From Priestia aryabhattai (GTDB taxonomy: Bacteria > Bacillota > Bacilli > Bacillales > Bacillaceae_H): 64,000 nt of DNA. Positions 7,809-18,402 of the stretch are shown in pieces. The position numbers and the translations under genes are program-made. The DNA lies in NCBI RefSeq assembly GCF_023715685.1, contig NZ_JAMBOQ010000007.1:62001-126000 (forward strand), given 5' to 3'. A model generated the notes under the pieces. That model did no database searches, was not told the DNA's origin, and saw nothing but the letters and a program-made list of their open reading frames with translations. The first letter of the stretch is position 1. Each line of letters opens with the position of its first letter.

Positions 7809-9050
7809 ATGAATAAAAAACGTGTAGTTGTAACAGGACTTGGTGGGCTTACACCAATTGGAAATGACGTAGAAACAGCTTGGAAAAACGCAGTAGCAGG
7901 TGTATCTGGCGTTGGTCCTTTAACAAGACTAGATGCAGATGAATTCCCGGCTAAAGTAGCGGCTGAAGTAAAAGATTTTAATGTGGAAGATTTTATTGAC
8001 CGCAAAGAGGCTCGTAAGATGGATCGCTTTACTCAATATGCAATGGTAGCTGCAATGGCGGCTGTTAAAGATGCTGATTTGACTATTACAGAAGAAATTG
8101 CTCCAAACGTCGGCGTTTGGATTGGTTCTGGAATTGGCGGTATGGAAACGTTTGAAAATCAATACTCAACGTTATTAGAAAAAGGTGCTCGCCGTGTAAG
8201 TCCATTCTTCATTCCGATGATGATTCCTGATATGGCAACAGGACAAGTTTCCATTGCTTTAGGGGCGAAAGGAGTGAACTCTTGTACGGTAACGGCATGT
8301 GCAACAGGTACAAACTCCATTGGTGATGCGTTTAAAGTAATTCAACGCGGAGATGCAGACGTGATGGTTACGGGCGGTACGGAAGCGCCAATCACGCGTT
8401 TATCTATTGCTGGTTTCTGTGCGAATAAAGCACTTTCTACAAATCCAGATCCTGCAACAGCATCTCGTCCGTTTGATAAAGACCGCGACGGCTTCGTTAT
8501 GGGAGAAGGTGCGGGTGTTATTGTGCTTGAAGAGCTTGAGCATGCATTAGCACGCGGCGCACGTATTTATGCTGAAATTGTGGGCTATGGTTCAACAGGA
8601 GATGCTCATCATATCACAGCGCCAGCTCCAGGAGGAGAAGGCGGCGTTCGTGCAATGCGCCATGCGATTGAAGATGCAGGCCTACAGCCAAGTGATATTG
8701 ATTACATCAACGCTCACGGTACAAGTACAGGATACAATGATAAATTTGAAACAATGGCTATTAAAGAAGTGTTTGGTGACCACGCTCAAAAAGTAGCAAT
8801 TAGTTCAACAAAGTCAATGACTGGACACTTGCTAGGAGCTGCTGGAGGAGTAGAAGCTATTTTTAGTGTGAAAGCAATTCAAGACGGTATTCTTCCTCCA
8901 ACAATTAACTATCAAACACCTGATGAAGAGTGCGATTTAGACTACATTCCAAACAAAGCGCGTAAACAAGAAGTAAATGCGGTGCTAAGCAATTCACTTG
9001 GTTTTGGCGGTCACAATGCAACGATCATCTTTAAAAAATACGAAGCATAA
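7809..9050 (+). CDS. fabF: beta-ketoacyl-ACP synthase II
   Basis: FabF carries out the elongation condensation of fatty-acid synthesis and is the target of cerulenin and platensimycin. All active-site residues are present: Cys164 in TACATGTNS, His303 in NAHGTST and His340 in GHLLGAAGG. The C-terminal [14 protein letters not shown] is typical. The 413-residue length matches the family. Its ATG has GGAGATG upstream. Second gene of the fabHA-fabF operon, expected to share FapR control, and closed by a strong terminator. Nothing unusual. Confidence 0.98.
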   Translation: MNKKRVVVTGLGGLTPIGNDVETAWKNAVAGVSGVGPLTRLDADEFPAKVAAEVKDFNVEDFIDRKEARKMDRFTQYAMVAAMAAVKDADLTITEEIAPNVGVWIGSGIGGMETFENQYSTLLEKGARRVSPFFIPMMIPDMATGQVSIALGAKGVNSCTVTACATGTNSIGDAFKVIQRGDADVMVTGGTEAPITRLSIAGFCANKALSTNPDPATASRPFDKDRDGFVMGEGAGVIVLEELEHALARGARIYAEIVGYGSTGDAHHITAPAPGGEGGVRAMRHAIEDAGLQPSDIDYINAHGTSTGYNDKFETMAIKEVFGDHAQKVAISSTKSMTGHLLGAAGGVEAIFSVKAIQDGILPPTINYQTPDEECDLDYIPNKARKQEVNAVLSNSLGFGGHNATIIFKKYEA

Positions 9051-9052
9051 TG

Positions 9053-9085
9053 AAAAATTCTAGGCTGATGCCTAGAATTTTTTTA
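9053..9085 (+). terminator. terminator of fabHA-fabF
   Basis: Perfect stem AAAATTCTAGGC / GCCTAGAATTTT with loop TGAT and a following T-run, starting three bases after the fabF stop. Confidence 0.92.
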
Positions 9086-9155
9086 TTTTTAATAACCAAA
9101 AGAGTAGCTGTGAACATATCATGAAACAAAAGGATGAAGAAAGTGAGGGAAAAAC

Positions 9156-9929
9156 ATGCCGATTGTTTCAACTTCTACTTGGACGGAGCCGAAAGAAATA
9201 AGCCGTTATCTTGCGCGCTACTTTAAGAAATTAAAAGAAAAAGAATATATGGAATTACTTTTTAACTATGGAATGTGTCCGCCTTCTTTAATGTTTATAA
9301 AAGAATTAGAAGAAATGAAGAAAAGACAGGTTTGGAAGAAAGCTAAAGCCCATTACGAGAAGCTTAAAAAAGCATGGAATGGGCCGGACGTATCGGTGCT
9401 AGTGCTTCCAAGCAATCCTAGAAATCGAAAAATGCAGCGTGAATTTAACGGAAGAGCAGGTGTCGCTTTTACCGATAAATTATTTGTTTTTATGACAAGT
9501 CATACATCTGATGAAGAAATGTTAGCGGTGCTTACTCATGAATACCATCATGTTTGCAGGCTAAAAGCCATTAATAAGTCTGATGAAACGATCACCTTGT
9601 TAGACGCTATGATGATGGAGGGGTTAGCTGAAAGAGCTGTAGAGGAGTATTGTGGTAAAAAGCATTTAGCTCCGTGGACAAATTATTATACGATTGAAGA
9701 AGCAAAAAAAATGTGGGAAAAGTATGTTAAACCTTATTACAACCTGTGTGCTGACGAAAAAAAATATGATCAACTATTATTCGGCCAAAATTGGTATCCA
9801 GAAATGATGGGCTACAATATCGGCTATCATCTTGTTACTTCATGTATGAAGCCCCAAATTTTAACGACTACACAGCTGCTTCCTCTTAGCACCAATACTA
9901 TCTTAAAAAAATCTGCGTTCCAACTGTAA
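9156..9929 (+). CDS. yjaZ: DUF2268-type putative zinc metallopeptidase (YjaZ-like)
   Basis: A 257-residue protein with a clear zinc-metallopeptidase motif HEYHH (residues 128-132) followed about 25 residues later by a conserved MMEGLAERAVEEYC helix that would supply the third ligand/glutamate. This is the layout of the DUF2268 family; B. subtilis YjaZ is of the same length and lies between fabF and the app operon as here. No signal peptide is seen, so a cytoplasmic location is inferred. Substrate unknown. A GAGGG site stands before the ATG. The gene has its own space between the fabF terminator and the app promoter and is probably monocistronic. Confidence 0.82.
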   Translation: MPIVSTSTWTEPKEISRYLARYFKKLKEKEYMELLFNYGMCPPSLMFIKELEEMKKRQVWKKAKAHYEKLKKAWNGPDVSVLVLPSNPRNRKMQREFNGRAGVAFTDKLFVFMTSHTSDEEMLAVLTHEYHHVCRLKAINKSDETITLLDAMMMEGLAERAVEEYCGKKHLAPWTNYYTIEEAKKMWEKYVKPYYNLCADEKKYDQLLFGQNWYPEMMGYNIGYHLVTSCMKPQILTTTQLLPLSTNTILKKSAFQL

Positions 9930-10023
9930 AAAAACAAGTGCTATATACCTAAAATGAAAAATAGTGAATTTTATCCTATTTCCAACAAAAAATTAGGAGG
10001 TTTATGCGTTAAAGTGCTGAAGA

Positions 10024-10109
10024 GATATTCAGAAATTATTATTTTCAAAATAAAAAATATAGTTAATTTTCAAAATATATTGATTTTGTAATGAAATTGT
10101 AATAATATC
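10024..10109 (+). promoter_or_regulatory. app operon promoter with CodY-like and ScoC-like sites
   Basis: A promoter TTGATT (10080-10085), 17 bases, TAATAT (10103-10108) precedes appD. Directly upstream lie three CodY-like motifs, two containing ATTTTCAAAATA (10041-10052, 10066-10077) and one GATATTCAGAAATTA (10024-10038). AATAATATC (10101-10109) fits the ScoC/Hpr consensus RATANTATY and covers the -10. Within the spacer is a direct repeat TTGTAAT at 10086 and 10097 (11-base period). ScoC represses app in B. subtilis; site assignments here are by consensus only. Confidence 0.5.
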
Positions 10110-10155
10110 TTATTCAAATATAACAATTTTTAGAAAAATGAGGTGTGCACTATAA

Positions 10156-11178
10156 ATGGATAAAAAGCCCTTCGAATCGACACCTTTACTAGAAGTTAAA
10201 AATTTACAAACTGCTTTTTCTATTAATGATTCCTGGCATAATGCTGTGGACGACGTGTCGTTTCAAGTCGGACGAAAGCGAATTGTAGGAGTTGTAGGGG
10301 AATCTGGCTGTGGAAAAAGCGTGTTGTCTTTATCCGTTATTGGACTATTACCTAAAGTAAATAGTCAAATTAGAAGCGGAAGCGTTTTATTTAATGGGAA
10401 GAACCTTACGCACTTATCAGAAGATGAAATGAATGATGTTCGGGGAAAAGACATTTCAATGATTTTCCAAGAGCCGATGACATCTCTTAATCCTGTGTTA
10501 ACCATTGGGTATCAGCTGCAGGAAGTATTGTTTAACCACATGAATATATCGAAAGCTGAAGCGCGTGAAAAAAGCATTGCGCTTTTAAAAAGCGTTGGTA
10601 TTTCGAGATCTGAAAAGCTCATCGATGAATATCCGCATCAGCTGTCAGGAGGAATGAGGCAGCGTGTCATGATTGCCATGGCGGTAGCTTGTCAGCCCAA
10701 ACTTTTAATTGCTGATGAGCCGACAACAGCCTTAGATGTTACGGTTCAAGCTCAAATTTTAGAATTGTTAAAAGAAATTCAAGAAAGCAATGATATGTCT
10801 ATTATAATGATTACACATGATTTAGGAGTAGTTGCTGAGATGTGTGATGAAGTGATCGTCATGTATGGTGGGAAAATTGTTGAGCATACAGATGTTGATA
10901 CGTTATTTTATGCCCCAAAACATCCGTACACGAAAGCGCTTCTTCACTCAATTCCACGCATGGAAGATGATGTAGAAGTATTGAATACGATCAAAGGAAT
11001 TGTGCCTTCTCTTGTAAACATGCCGCGGACAGGCTGTCGTTTCGTTAACCGCTGTCCTCATGCAATGGAAGACTGCAGTTCTGTTACGCCTGTTCTTCGC
11101 CCGGATTCACAGGGGCATGACGTCGCATGTCTGCTGTATGAAAATAGCTATCCGTCAAAAGGAGTGAAGACAAGCTAA
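10156..11178 (+). CDS. appD: oligopeptide ABC transporter ATP-binding protein AppD
   Basis: One of the two ATPases that power the App oligopeptide importer. Visible: Walker A GESGCGKS (residues 48-55), the signature LSGGMRQRV, Walker B LLIADEP followed by TTALDVT, the switch His in ITHDLG, and the C-terminal oligopeptide-type extension with cysteine cluster (CRFVNRCPHAMEDC) typical of the OppD/DppD class, which can hold an Fe-S cluster in relatives. At 340 aa it has normal length. The ribosome binding site is GAGGTG. First gene of the appDFABC operon, an order identical to B. subtilis; its stop codon overlaps the appF start. Confidence 0.94.
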   Translation: MDKKPFESTPLLEVKNLQTAFSINDSWHNAVDDVSFQVGRKRIVGVVGESGCGKSVLSLSVIGLLPKVNSQIRSGSVLFNGKNLTHLSEDEMNDVRGKDISMIFQEPMTSLNPVLTIGYQLQEVLFNHMNISKAEAREKSIALLKSVGISRSEKLIDEYPHQLSGGMRQRVMIAMAVACQPKLLIADEPTTALDVTVQAQILELLKEIQESNDMSIIMITHDLGVVAEMCDEVIVMYGGKIVEHTDVDTLFYAPKHPYTKALLHSIPRMEDDVEVLNTIKGIVPSLVNMPRTGCRFVNRCPHAMEDCSSVTPVLRPDSQGHDVACLLYENSYPSKGVKTS

Positions 11179-12161
11179 TGACTAAAGCGGTGAAAGATGT
11201 ATTGCTAGAAGTTCAACATTTAAAAACCTATTATCCTATTCACGGCGGATTTTTCCGAAAGAAAATTGGTGATGTAAAAGCAGTTGACGGTATTTCTTTT
11301 GCTATCCGAAAAGGTGAAACGCTCGGGCTGGTAGGAGAATCTGGATGTGGAAAATCCACGGCAGGAAGAACGATTCTGAGGCTGTTGGAACCAACTAGCG
11401 GAAAAATTATTTTCGATGGTAAAGATATCACAGAAGTAAAAGGGACTTCTCTCCGTAAAATCAGACAAGATTTCCAAATGGTTTTTCAAGATCCCTATGC
11501 TTCCCTCAATCCAATGCAAATGGTTGGAGATGTTATTTCTGAACCAATTCGGAATTTCACAGGAAAATCAACCAATCAATTAAAATCAGAAGTTATGAAT
11601 CTACTTACAAAAGTAGGGTTACCGGAAGATGCATACTATAAATATCCTCACGAATTTTCCGGTGGACAGCGTCAGCGTATTGGAATTGCACGTGCACTTG
11701 CACTTCGTCCAAAACTTATTATTGCTGATGAACCGGTATCCGCACTCGACGTTTCTGTCCAATCACAAGTTTTAAACCTTCTTAAAGAACTTCAACAAGA
11801 ATTCGATCTAACCTTTTTATTTATTGCCCATGATTTGAGTGTTGTTAAACATATGAGTGACCGTATCGGTGTTATGTACCTAGGTGGTTTAGTGGAAATT
11901 GCAGATAAGAAAAGTCTATATGCAGAGCCATTGCACCCTTATACGCAAGCGCTTGTATCGGCTATACCTGAACCAGATCCACGAAAGAAAAAACAGCGTA
12001 TTATTTTACAGGGAGATGTGCCAAGTCCAATTGATCCACCAAAAGGCTGTGCGTTTCATCCTCGCTGTATACATGCAATGGCAGAGTGCAGCCAAACAAA
12101 ACCTGCCTTAAAGGAGGTGAGACCTGGCCATCAAGTAGCTTGCCATTTATATAACTCGTAA
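11178..12161 (+). CDS. appF: oligopeptide ABC transporter ATP-binding protein AppF
   Basis: Second ATPase of the App importer, forming a heterodimer with AppD on the cytoplasmic face of AppB/AppC. Walker A GESGCGKS (residues 53-60), signature [15 protein letters not shown], Walker B LIIADEPVSALDVS, and the C-terminal cysteine-bearing segment (FHPRCIHAMAEC). Its ATG overlaps the appD stop (TAATG), a sign of translational coupling. Length 327 aa is usual for OppF-class proteins. appA follows after 43 bases. Named AppF rather than OppF because of the D-F-A-B-C gene order next to yjaZ and yjbA. Confidence 0.94.
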   Translation: MTKAVKDVLLEVQHLKTYYPIHGGFFRKKIGDVKAVDGISFAIRKGETLGLVGESGCGKSTAGRTILRLLEPTSGKIIFDGKDITEVKGTSLRKIRQDFQMVFQDPYASLNPMQMVGDVISEPIRNFTGKSTNQLKSEVMNLLTKVGLPEDAYYKYPHEFSGGQRQRIGIARALALRPKLIIADEPVSALDVSVQSQVLNLLKELQQEFDLTFLFIAHDLSVVKHMSDRIGVMYLGGLVEIADKKSLYAEPLHPYTQALVSAIPEPDPRKKKQRIILQGDVPSPIDPPKGCAFHPRCIHAMAECSQTKPALKEVRPGHQVACHLYNS

Positions 12162-12204
12162 AAGCTACATACGAACAGATTATTAGTTAAATAGGGGGAA
12201 CGTC

Positions 12205-13941
12205 ATGATGAAAAAGAAATCGTTTTTATCACTTGTTTCCGTTTTGCTTGTGCTATCGCTTTTTCTAGCGGCATGCAGCGGTGGAAGCAGTTCTTCATCT
12301 TCTAGTAAAGAAGGCGGAGAAATAAAAACTGAAGGTGCAAAAACAGACAAGCCAAAAGATGGCGGAACGATTACGTATGGGATTGACGGAGCGCCGGAAG
12401 GGCTTTTTGAGTATGCGTTGTATGGTAGTGCATATGATAGCCAAATCTTAGAATTTATCAATGAAGGGCTCTTTACCTATGATAAGAAATTAAAGATTAA
12501 ATCTGACTTAGCTACTTGGGACGTGAGTGGTGATAAACTAACTTACACGTTTAAATTAAAAAAGGGCATTAAGTGGCATAACGGAGATCCGTTAACTGCA
12601 GATGATTTTAAATATACGTATGAAACGATTGCCGATAAAGATTATACAGGTCCACGCTATGTAAACGTTGAGCATATTAAAGGCGCTCAAGAATATCACG
12701 ACGGCAAAGCGGATTCTATTTCTGGAGTTGAAGTAGTAGATCCGCAAACATTTAAAGTAACGTTTAAAGAAGTTCGTGTAAATAACTTAGACAATCTATG
12801 GCCGTATCCAATGCCGAAAAAGTACTATGAAGGAATTGCTGTAAAAGATCTTGCAGAGTCCAAACAAGTTCGTAAGGAGCCAATTGGTGTTGGACCGTTT
12901 AAAGTGAAAAAAGTGGTAGCAAGTGAATATGTCCAAATGGAGCGTAATGATGATTATTGGAAAGGTAAGCCTCATCTTGATGGCGTTGTTGTAAAAGTAC
13001 TGGATCCATCTGTTTCCGCTGGAGCATTGAAAAAAGGTGATGTAGACATTATGGATGTTCGTCCAGCTGATTTAGGGCAAGTTGAAAAAGCAGAAAACTT
13101 AGACTTTTTGGAAGGGAAATCAACTAGTTATTCGTATATTGGTCTACGATTTGGACATCGTGATCAAAAGACTGGTAAAAACGTAGATGATTACGATAAG
13201 TTCAAAGACCTAAAACTTCGTCAAGCATTGCTTTATGCAATAGATAGAAAAGCAATGGTAAAAGCATTTATGAACGATAAAGCGGTTGTTTCTAATACAG
13301 TTATTCCGTCTGTATTCTGGATTGCTGCCGACCAAAAAGATTTAACAAATTACAAGTATAGTCCAGAAAAAGCTAAAAAATTATTAGCCGAAGCTGGTTA
13401 TAAAGATAAGAATAATGATGGTTTTGTAGAAGATCCAAACGGAAAACCATTTACGATCTCATTCGGTCACTATGCTGGTCCAGCCAACTTCGAGGGTCGT
13501 GCGAAGGCTATTATGCAAGCATGGAATGATATTGGTATTAAAACAAAATTAGCAACGGGTTCACTTGTTGAATTTAACTTGTACAATGAAATGAAAGATA
13601 ACGACGATAAGGTGTTAGAAGCGTTCTTTGGTTCTTGGGACACTGGTTCAGATCCAGACCCTACAGGATTATGGAGCTCTAATGCTGAATGGAACTATGG
13701 ACGTTGGGTAAATAAGGAATCTGACCAAATGCTTAAAGGCGGTTTAAGTGAAAAATCATTTGATGATAAATACCGTAAAGATGTATATGTAAAATGGCAA
13801 AAATTCTTTAATGAGCAGCTGCCAGCACTTCCTTTATGGGAAAATATCAATATTTATGCTGTGAATAAGCGTGTGAAAAACGTAACTCTAGATCCATCAA
13901 CGGTAGTTGTAGATCCGGAGAAATGGTCTGTAACGGAATAA
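12205..13941 (+). CDS. appA: oligopeptide-binding lipoprotein AppA
   Basis: Extracellular solute-binding lipoprotein that captures peptides for the App importer. A basic start, a hydrophobic stretch and the lipobox LAAC place the lipidated cysteine at about residue 24; a Ser/Gly-rich linker follows, then the family-5 binding-protein fold (for example KWHNGDPLTADDFKYT, the SBP_bac_5 signature region). At 578 aa it is full length and in one frame; the laboratory strain B. subtilis 168 carries a frameshifted appA, so an intact App system here is worth noting. Two adjacent ATGs follow GGGGG; the first was kept. Expressed from the app operon. Confidence 0.93.
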   Translation: MMKKKSFLSLVSVLLVLSLFLAACSGGSSSSSSSKEGGEIKTEGAKTDKPKDGGTITYGIDGAPEGLFEYALYGSAYDSQILEFINEGLFTYDKKLKIKSDLATWDVSGDKLTYTFKLKKGIKWHNGDPLTADDFKYTYETIADKDYTGPRYVNVEHIKGAQEYHDGKADSISGVEVVDPQTFKVTFKEVRVNNLDNLWPYPMPKKYYEGIAVKDLAESKQVRKEPIGVGPFKVKKVVASEYVQMERNDDYWKGKPHLDGVVVKVLDPSVSAGALKKGDVDIMDVRPADLGQVEKAENLDFLEGKSTSYSYIGLRFGHRDQKTGKNVDDYDKFKDLKLRQALLYAIDRKAMVKAFMNDKAVVSNTVIPSVFWIAADQKDLTNYKYSPEKAKKLLAEAGYKDKNNDGFVEDPNGKPFTISFGHYAGPANFEGRAKAIMQAWNDIGIKTKLATGSLVEFNLYNEMKDNDDKVLEAFFGSWDTGSDPDPTGLWSSNAEWNYGRWVNKESDQMLKGGLSEKSFDDKYRKDVYVKWQKFFNEQLPALPLWENINIYAVNKRVKNVTLDPSTVVVDPEKWSVTE

Positions 13942-13969
13942 GTATTTTACATGTAAAGGAGAGTCAACG

Positions 13970-14935
13970 ATGCTGCAATACTCACTAAGACGTATTTTAG
14001 GGATGATTCCAATGTTGATTCTGATCTCCTTTGTTGTGTTTTCCCTGGCAAAAATGATGCCAGGGGACCCTTTTGGGGGAGAAATCAACCCTAGTAATAC
14101 AGATCCAAAATACATTGAGGAAATGCGTGATAAGCTAGGATATAACGATCCTATCTACGTTCAATATTGGAACTGGGTAAAGGGAGTGGCACAAGGAGAT
14201 TTAGGAAAGTCAACAACTCATAAGTTACCGACATTAGATATTATTTTAGAGCGTATGCCTAATACCATCTTTTTAGCTTTGACTTCGCTTTTGATTACGT
14301 ATGTGTTTGCATTTATTTTAGGTATGTATGCAGGAAGAAAACCGTATACCTTAGCAGATAACTTTATTGCAGGATATAATTACTTTGCATTAGCGGTTCC
14401 ATCGTTTATCGCAGGGATCGTAGGCATTTATTTATTTTCCTTTCAGTTAGGTTGGTTTCCATTTAGCGGTTCTGTTGAAGTAGGATTGAAAGAGGGCTCA
14501 TGGGAATTTATTCAAAGTAGAATTCATCACGTTATATTACCTGCGCTGATTCTTGGCTTGATGTCGACCGCGCAGTACACCCAATTTTTGCGTAATGATA
14601 TTATTGAAAACAGTCGCAAAGATTTTGTACGCACAGCTAGAGCGAAAGGGACAAAAGAATCTAAAATTTATAATGTTCATATCTTACGCAACTCAATGAT
14701 TCCGCTTATTACGTTTTTAGGGTTTGATCTTGTGACAATCATTAGCGGTTCTATCATCACAGAGACGATCTTTACGTATCCAGGAATAGGAAAGTTGTTT
14801 GTTGACTCTGTAGCAACTCGTGACTATTCAGTTATGATGTCGCTTACAATGCTGTTTTCAATTTTAACACTGGTTGGGAATCTGATTGCTGATTTGTTAT
14901 ACGGCGTAGCAGATCCGCGTATTCGTTTGGATTAG
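13970..14935 (+). CDS. appB: oligopeptide ABC transporter permease AppB
   Basis: Membrane permease of the App importer, 321 aa, with an N-terminal transmembrane helix (about residues 9-28), a periplasm-side loop beginning PGDPFGGE, and about five further helices. The cytoplasmic EAA-like coupling loop is visible as VRTARAKGTKESKIYNVH (about residues 223-240), the contact site for the ATPases. The C-terminus DLLYGVADPRIRLD is typical of the OppB/DppB class. An AAAGGAG site precedes the ATG, 28 bases after appA. Pairs with AppC. No defects seen. Confidence 0.94.
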   Translation: MLQYSLRRILGMIPMLILISFVVFSLAKMMPGDPFGGEINPSNTDPKYIEEMRDKLGYNDPIYVQYWNWVKGVAQGDLGKSTTHKLPTLDIILERMPNTIFLALTSLLITYVFAFILGMYAGRKPYTLADNFIAGYNYFALAVPSFIAGIVGIYLFSFQLGWFPFSGSVEVGLKEGSWEFIQSRIHHVILPALILGLMSTAQYTQFLRNDIIENSRKDFVRTARAKGTKESKIYNVHILRNSMIPLITFLGFDLVTIISGSIITETIFTYPGIGKLFVDSVATRDYSVMMSLTMLFSILTLVGNLIADLLYGVADPRIRLD

Positions 14936-14946
14936 GAGGAGAAAGT

Positions 14947-15861
14947 ATGGAAATTGTAACGAAAAAAGATGTACAGCCAGAAGTGAATATGAAAGCTCCT
15001 AAAAACCTTTCTCCATGGGCGATTGCGCGAAAGAAGTTTGTTAAAAATAAATTAGCCATGATAAGTTTAGCTTTCATGATTGTGATTACGCTTCTTGCCA
15101 TTTTTGCACCGCTGCTTACAAAAGCAGATATTACACGTATCGACTATATGGCGATGAATGCAGCGCCTTCTAGTGAGCATTGGTTTGGAACGGATACAAA
15201 TGGGCGAGACGTATTTGCACGTACACTGTATGGGGGAAGAACTTCGTTACTGATTGGAGTTGCTTGTACAACACTCGTTATTTTAATCGGAACTCTTATT
15301 GGTTCGATTGCGGGTTATTACGGAGGCAAAGTGGATCAATTCTTAATGCGTTTTACAGACTTTGTATTAAACTTTCCGCTAATTGTTTTCGTTGTAGTGT
15401 TAAATACAATCCTAATTGGGAAGATCTCAGGCGTTTGGACGCTAATTCTAGTTGTTAGTTTCTTAAGCTGGGGAAGTACGGCACGGCTGGTTCGAAGCAA
15501 AGTCTTGGCTGAAAAAGAAAATGAATATGTGCTTTCAGCTGTTTCCATTGGGTGCAGCCCGTTTAAAATTATCTTTAAACATTTGCTGCCAAATGTGTTT
15601 TCAACGATTGTGGTTCAAGCCAGTTTGCAGATGGCCATTCTTATTGTATTTGAGTCAGCGATTAGCTTTATCGGCTTTGGCGTGCCGGCTGATACGCCGA
15701 GCTGGGGGAATATGCTGACAGAAGCAAGGGAATCAGATGTGCTGCAGAATAAGCCTTGGATGTGGGTTCCGCCAGGTTTAGCTATTACATTTACGATCCT
15801 AGCTATCAACTTCATTGGTGAAGGATTAAAAGATGCTTTGAATCCAAAATCTCTTCGTTAA
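14947..15861 (+). CDS. appC: oligopeptide ABC transporter permease AppC
   Basis: Second permease of the App importer, 304 aa. It has the OppC-type N-terminal cytoplasmic domain (KKFVKNKLAMISLAFM leading into helix 1), the conserved HWFGTDTNGRDVFAR loop, the EAA-like coupling segment near YVLSAVSIGCSPFKII, and a C-terminal GEGLKDALNPK. It begins 11 bases after the appB stop with AGGAGGAGA. Last gene of appDFABC, closed by a terminator hairpin that begins at the stop codon and followed by a second hairpin. Confidence 0.94.
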   Translation: MEIVTKKDVQPEVNMKAPKNLSPWAIARKKFVKNKLAMISLAFMIVITLLAIFAPLLTKADITRIDYMAMNAAPSSEHWFGTDTNGRDVFARTLYGGRTSLLIGVACTTLVILIGTLIGSIAGYYGGKVDQFLMRFTDFVLNFPLIVFVVVLNTILIGKISGVWTLILVVSFLSWGSTARLVRSKVLAEKENEYVLSAVSIGCSPFKIIFKHLLPNVFSTIVVQASLQMAILIVFESAISFIGFGVPADTPSWGNMLTEARESDVLQNKPWMWVPPGLAITFTILAINFIGEGLKDALNPKSLR

Positions 15862-15893
15862 AAATCTATCACAAAAGTGTGATAGATTTTTTT
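15860..15893 (+). terminator. terminator of the app operon
   Basis: Perfect stem AAAAATCTATCACA / TGTGATAGATTTTT with loop AAAG and a T-run, starting on the appC stop codon. Confidence 0.93.
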
Positions 15894-15921
15894 AGGTTTG
15901 TCAGACCTCCTGACAAACCTA
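15893..15921. repeat. second, perfect inverted repeat behind the app terminator
   Basis: TAGGTTTGTCAG / CTGACAAACCTA, a perfect 12-bp inverted repeat around ACCTC, begins where the app terminator T-run ends. It lacks a T-run, so it is not an ordinary terminator; it may stabilise the 3' end or back up termination. The rest of the 300 bases up to yjbA shows no gene. Confidence 0.7.
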
Positions 15922-16161
15922 TTATTATAGAAGAAACTCGGATTTTTTGTTGCTTATAGGGTTGGAAATAGTTCATGAAGCCTTTAACAATCATTAGCAA
16001 CGCCGTTATGTCTTAGCTTCGAAATAAGTGCATTTGAATAATAGCCAAGAACAAAGGCATTTTGTAATTAATTTTTAGAAAAATAACATCATTTGGAATA
16101 AAAATTCCTTTCTCTGCCTATACTGATGGATAACAAACAGATAGTAAGTGAGGGGTAAATT

Positions 16162-16911
16162 ATGCTATATCTTCATGATGTATGGGTTAATTGGTTTGAA
16201 GGCGAAGAAAACGGTTATAATGTGTGTCATTTCCATGAGTGGAGAAAAGACGATTGTGTAGAACTGCTCGATCAAGCACCATTATTAAAAGTAAATCCGC
16301 TTTTATTTCATTACATTGAAAATGATCTTTCCGAGCTACCTCAACAACTACTACAAGATGTCTATCAGAAAGCATACATTCGGAAAAATCATGAACGCAC
16401 ACAGGTTGAATATTGTTTTATCGTTACAGATGGAACGAATATTTTAGCAATTGACACGATGGGGTATCATATTCCGATTCGAAAAAGCCGCTTAATTCCA
16501 AGACAAGAACAGTTAGTCTATGAGATGATTGCGGACCAAGAAGAGCTAGAATATAAGTTCAGTGAAGACGAGCTAAATAAAAAAGAGCATCATATTCTTT
16601 CGCCGTCTCCTGAAACGATGAGAGGACTAACACGTAAAGAACGTCAGCTAAAACAGCTGTTATTTATGGCACTTGATCAGCTACATACAACAAAAAATAC
16701 AGCTCAAATCCGCTACTGGTACACAGAGTGGAATCCAACGAAATATGAAGACATTCAAGAGATGTCGTTTCAAGACGTATGGAATCAGCTATACGATGAA
16801 ACGAAGTCAGGGTGGTCACCAAAACATAAATTATTATGCGAGCGCTTAGTAAAAGGACAACCTTTCTTTGAAAAACTTTGGGAAATTGAACAAGAGCCAA
16901 AAGTTAATTAA
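16162..16911 (+). CDS. yjbA: YjbA family protein (UPF0736/DUF3603), function unknown
   Basis: A 249-residue soluble protein matching YjbA of B. subtilis in length (about 250 aa) and position between the app operon and trpS. The N-terminus [27 protein letters not shown] is the recognisable family beginning. It is rich in aromatic and acidic residues, with no membrane span, signal or known catalytic motif. The ATG is preceded by GTGAGGGG. No function has been established to my knowledge. It converges on trpS over a shared terminator and is probably a single-gene unit. Confidence 0.85.
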   Translation: MLYLHDVWVNWFEGEENGYNVCHFHEWRKDDCVELLDQAPLLKVNPLLFHYIENDLSELPQQLLQDVYQKAYIRKNHERTQVEYCFIVTDGTNILAIDTMGYHIPIRKSRLIPRQEQLVYEMIADQEELEYKFSEDELNKKEHHILSPSPETMRGLTRKERQLKQLLFMALDQLHTTKNTAQIRYWYTEWNPTKYEDIQEMSFQDVWNQLYDETKSGWSPKHKLLCERLVKGQPFFEKLWEIEQEPKVN

Positions 16912-16939
16912 AAAAAACGACTGCATAGCAGTCGTTTTT

Positions 16940-16941
<2 letters not shown>
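16911..16941. terminator. bidirectional terminator between yjbA and trpS
   Basis: Stem AAAAAACGACTGC / GCAGTCGTTTTTT with loop ATA; A-run on one side and T-run on the other serve both converging genes. Confidence 0.93.
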
Positions 16942-17938
<997 letters not shown>

Positions 17939-17977
17939 TCATCTGCACATATATGATGCTAGTTTAAGGATACAACA

Positions 17978-18205
17978 TAAAAAGGCCCATTCGCTCCTAG
18001 CATAAGCTAGGGGCGAATGGACCGCGTTGCCACCCTAATTAGCACACATTATTGTGAACTATCTTTATTCATGTAACGTTGAGGTCAACGTTCAAGCTTT
18101 GCACTTGAAAGCTCCAAAGTCCATTCTGCAGGTTTCAATGTTTGTTCTCACCAGCCACAAACTCTCTAAAAATGAAAATTCTGCATACTACTCTTTTTCA
18201 CAGCT
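17978..18205 (-). ncRNA. tryptophan T-box leader of trpS
   Basis: On the minus strand the T-box core AATTAGGGTGGCAACGCGG lies at 18040-18022. Downstream is a terminator: 17-bp stem 18023-18007 / 18000-17984, loop CTTATG type, followed by TTTTT. Upstream are the stem-I features GAGAGTTTGTGGCTGGTGAG and the specifier region AGAATGGACT, in which TGG (18123-18121) is the Trp codon. This is a transcriptional T-box riboswitch read by tRNA-Trp. The 5' end is approximate; a TATAAT-like box lies at 18214-18209. Confidence 0.93.
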
Positions 18206-18402
18206 TTAATTATATAGTTATTCGTTATTATAACGCGAAAAAGCAGGAATTTAAACATCTTATCGCTAAAAAGTTTTATAAGACAATTTACTGGAATTTT
18301 TCAGCGACAAAAAAAGACAAGAATCTTTTAATTAAAGCATTTCTTGATGAAAATTTGGTGTAGGATTTGGTAAAAATCTTTTATTTAGTATTTCTAATGA
18401 CT

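Noticed and set aside
18142..18363. 73-codon plus-strand open frame
   Set aside because: It overlaps the minus-strand T-box leader of trpS and its promoter, has no ribosome binding site and no recognisable product.
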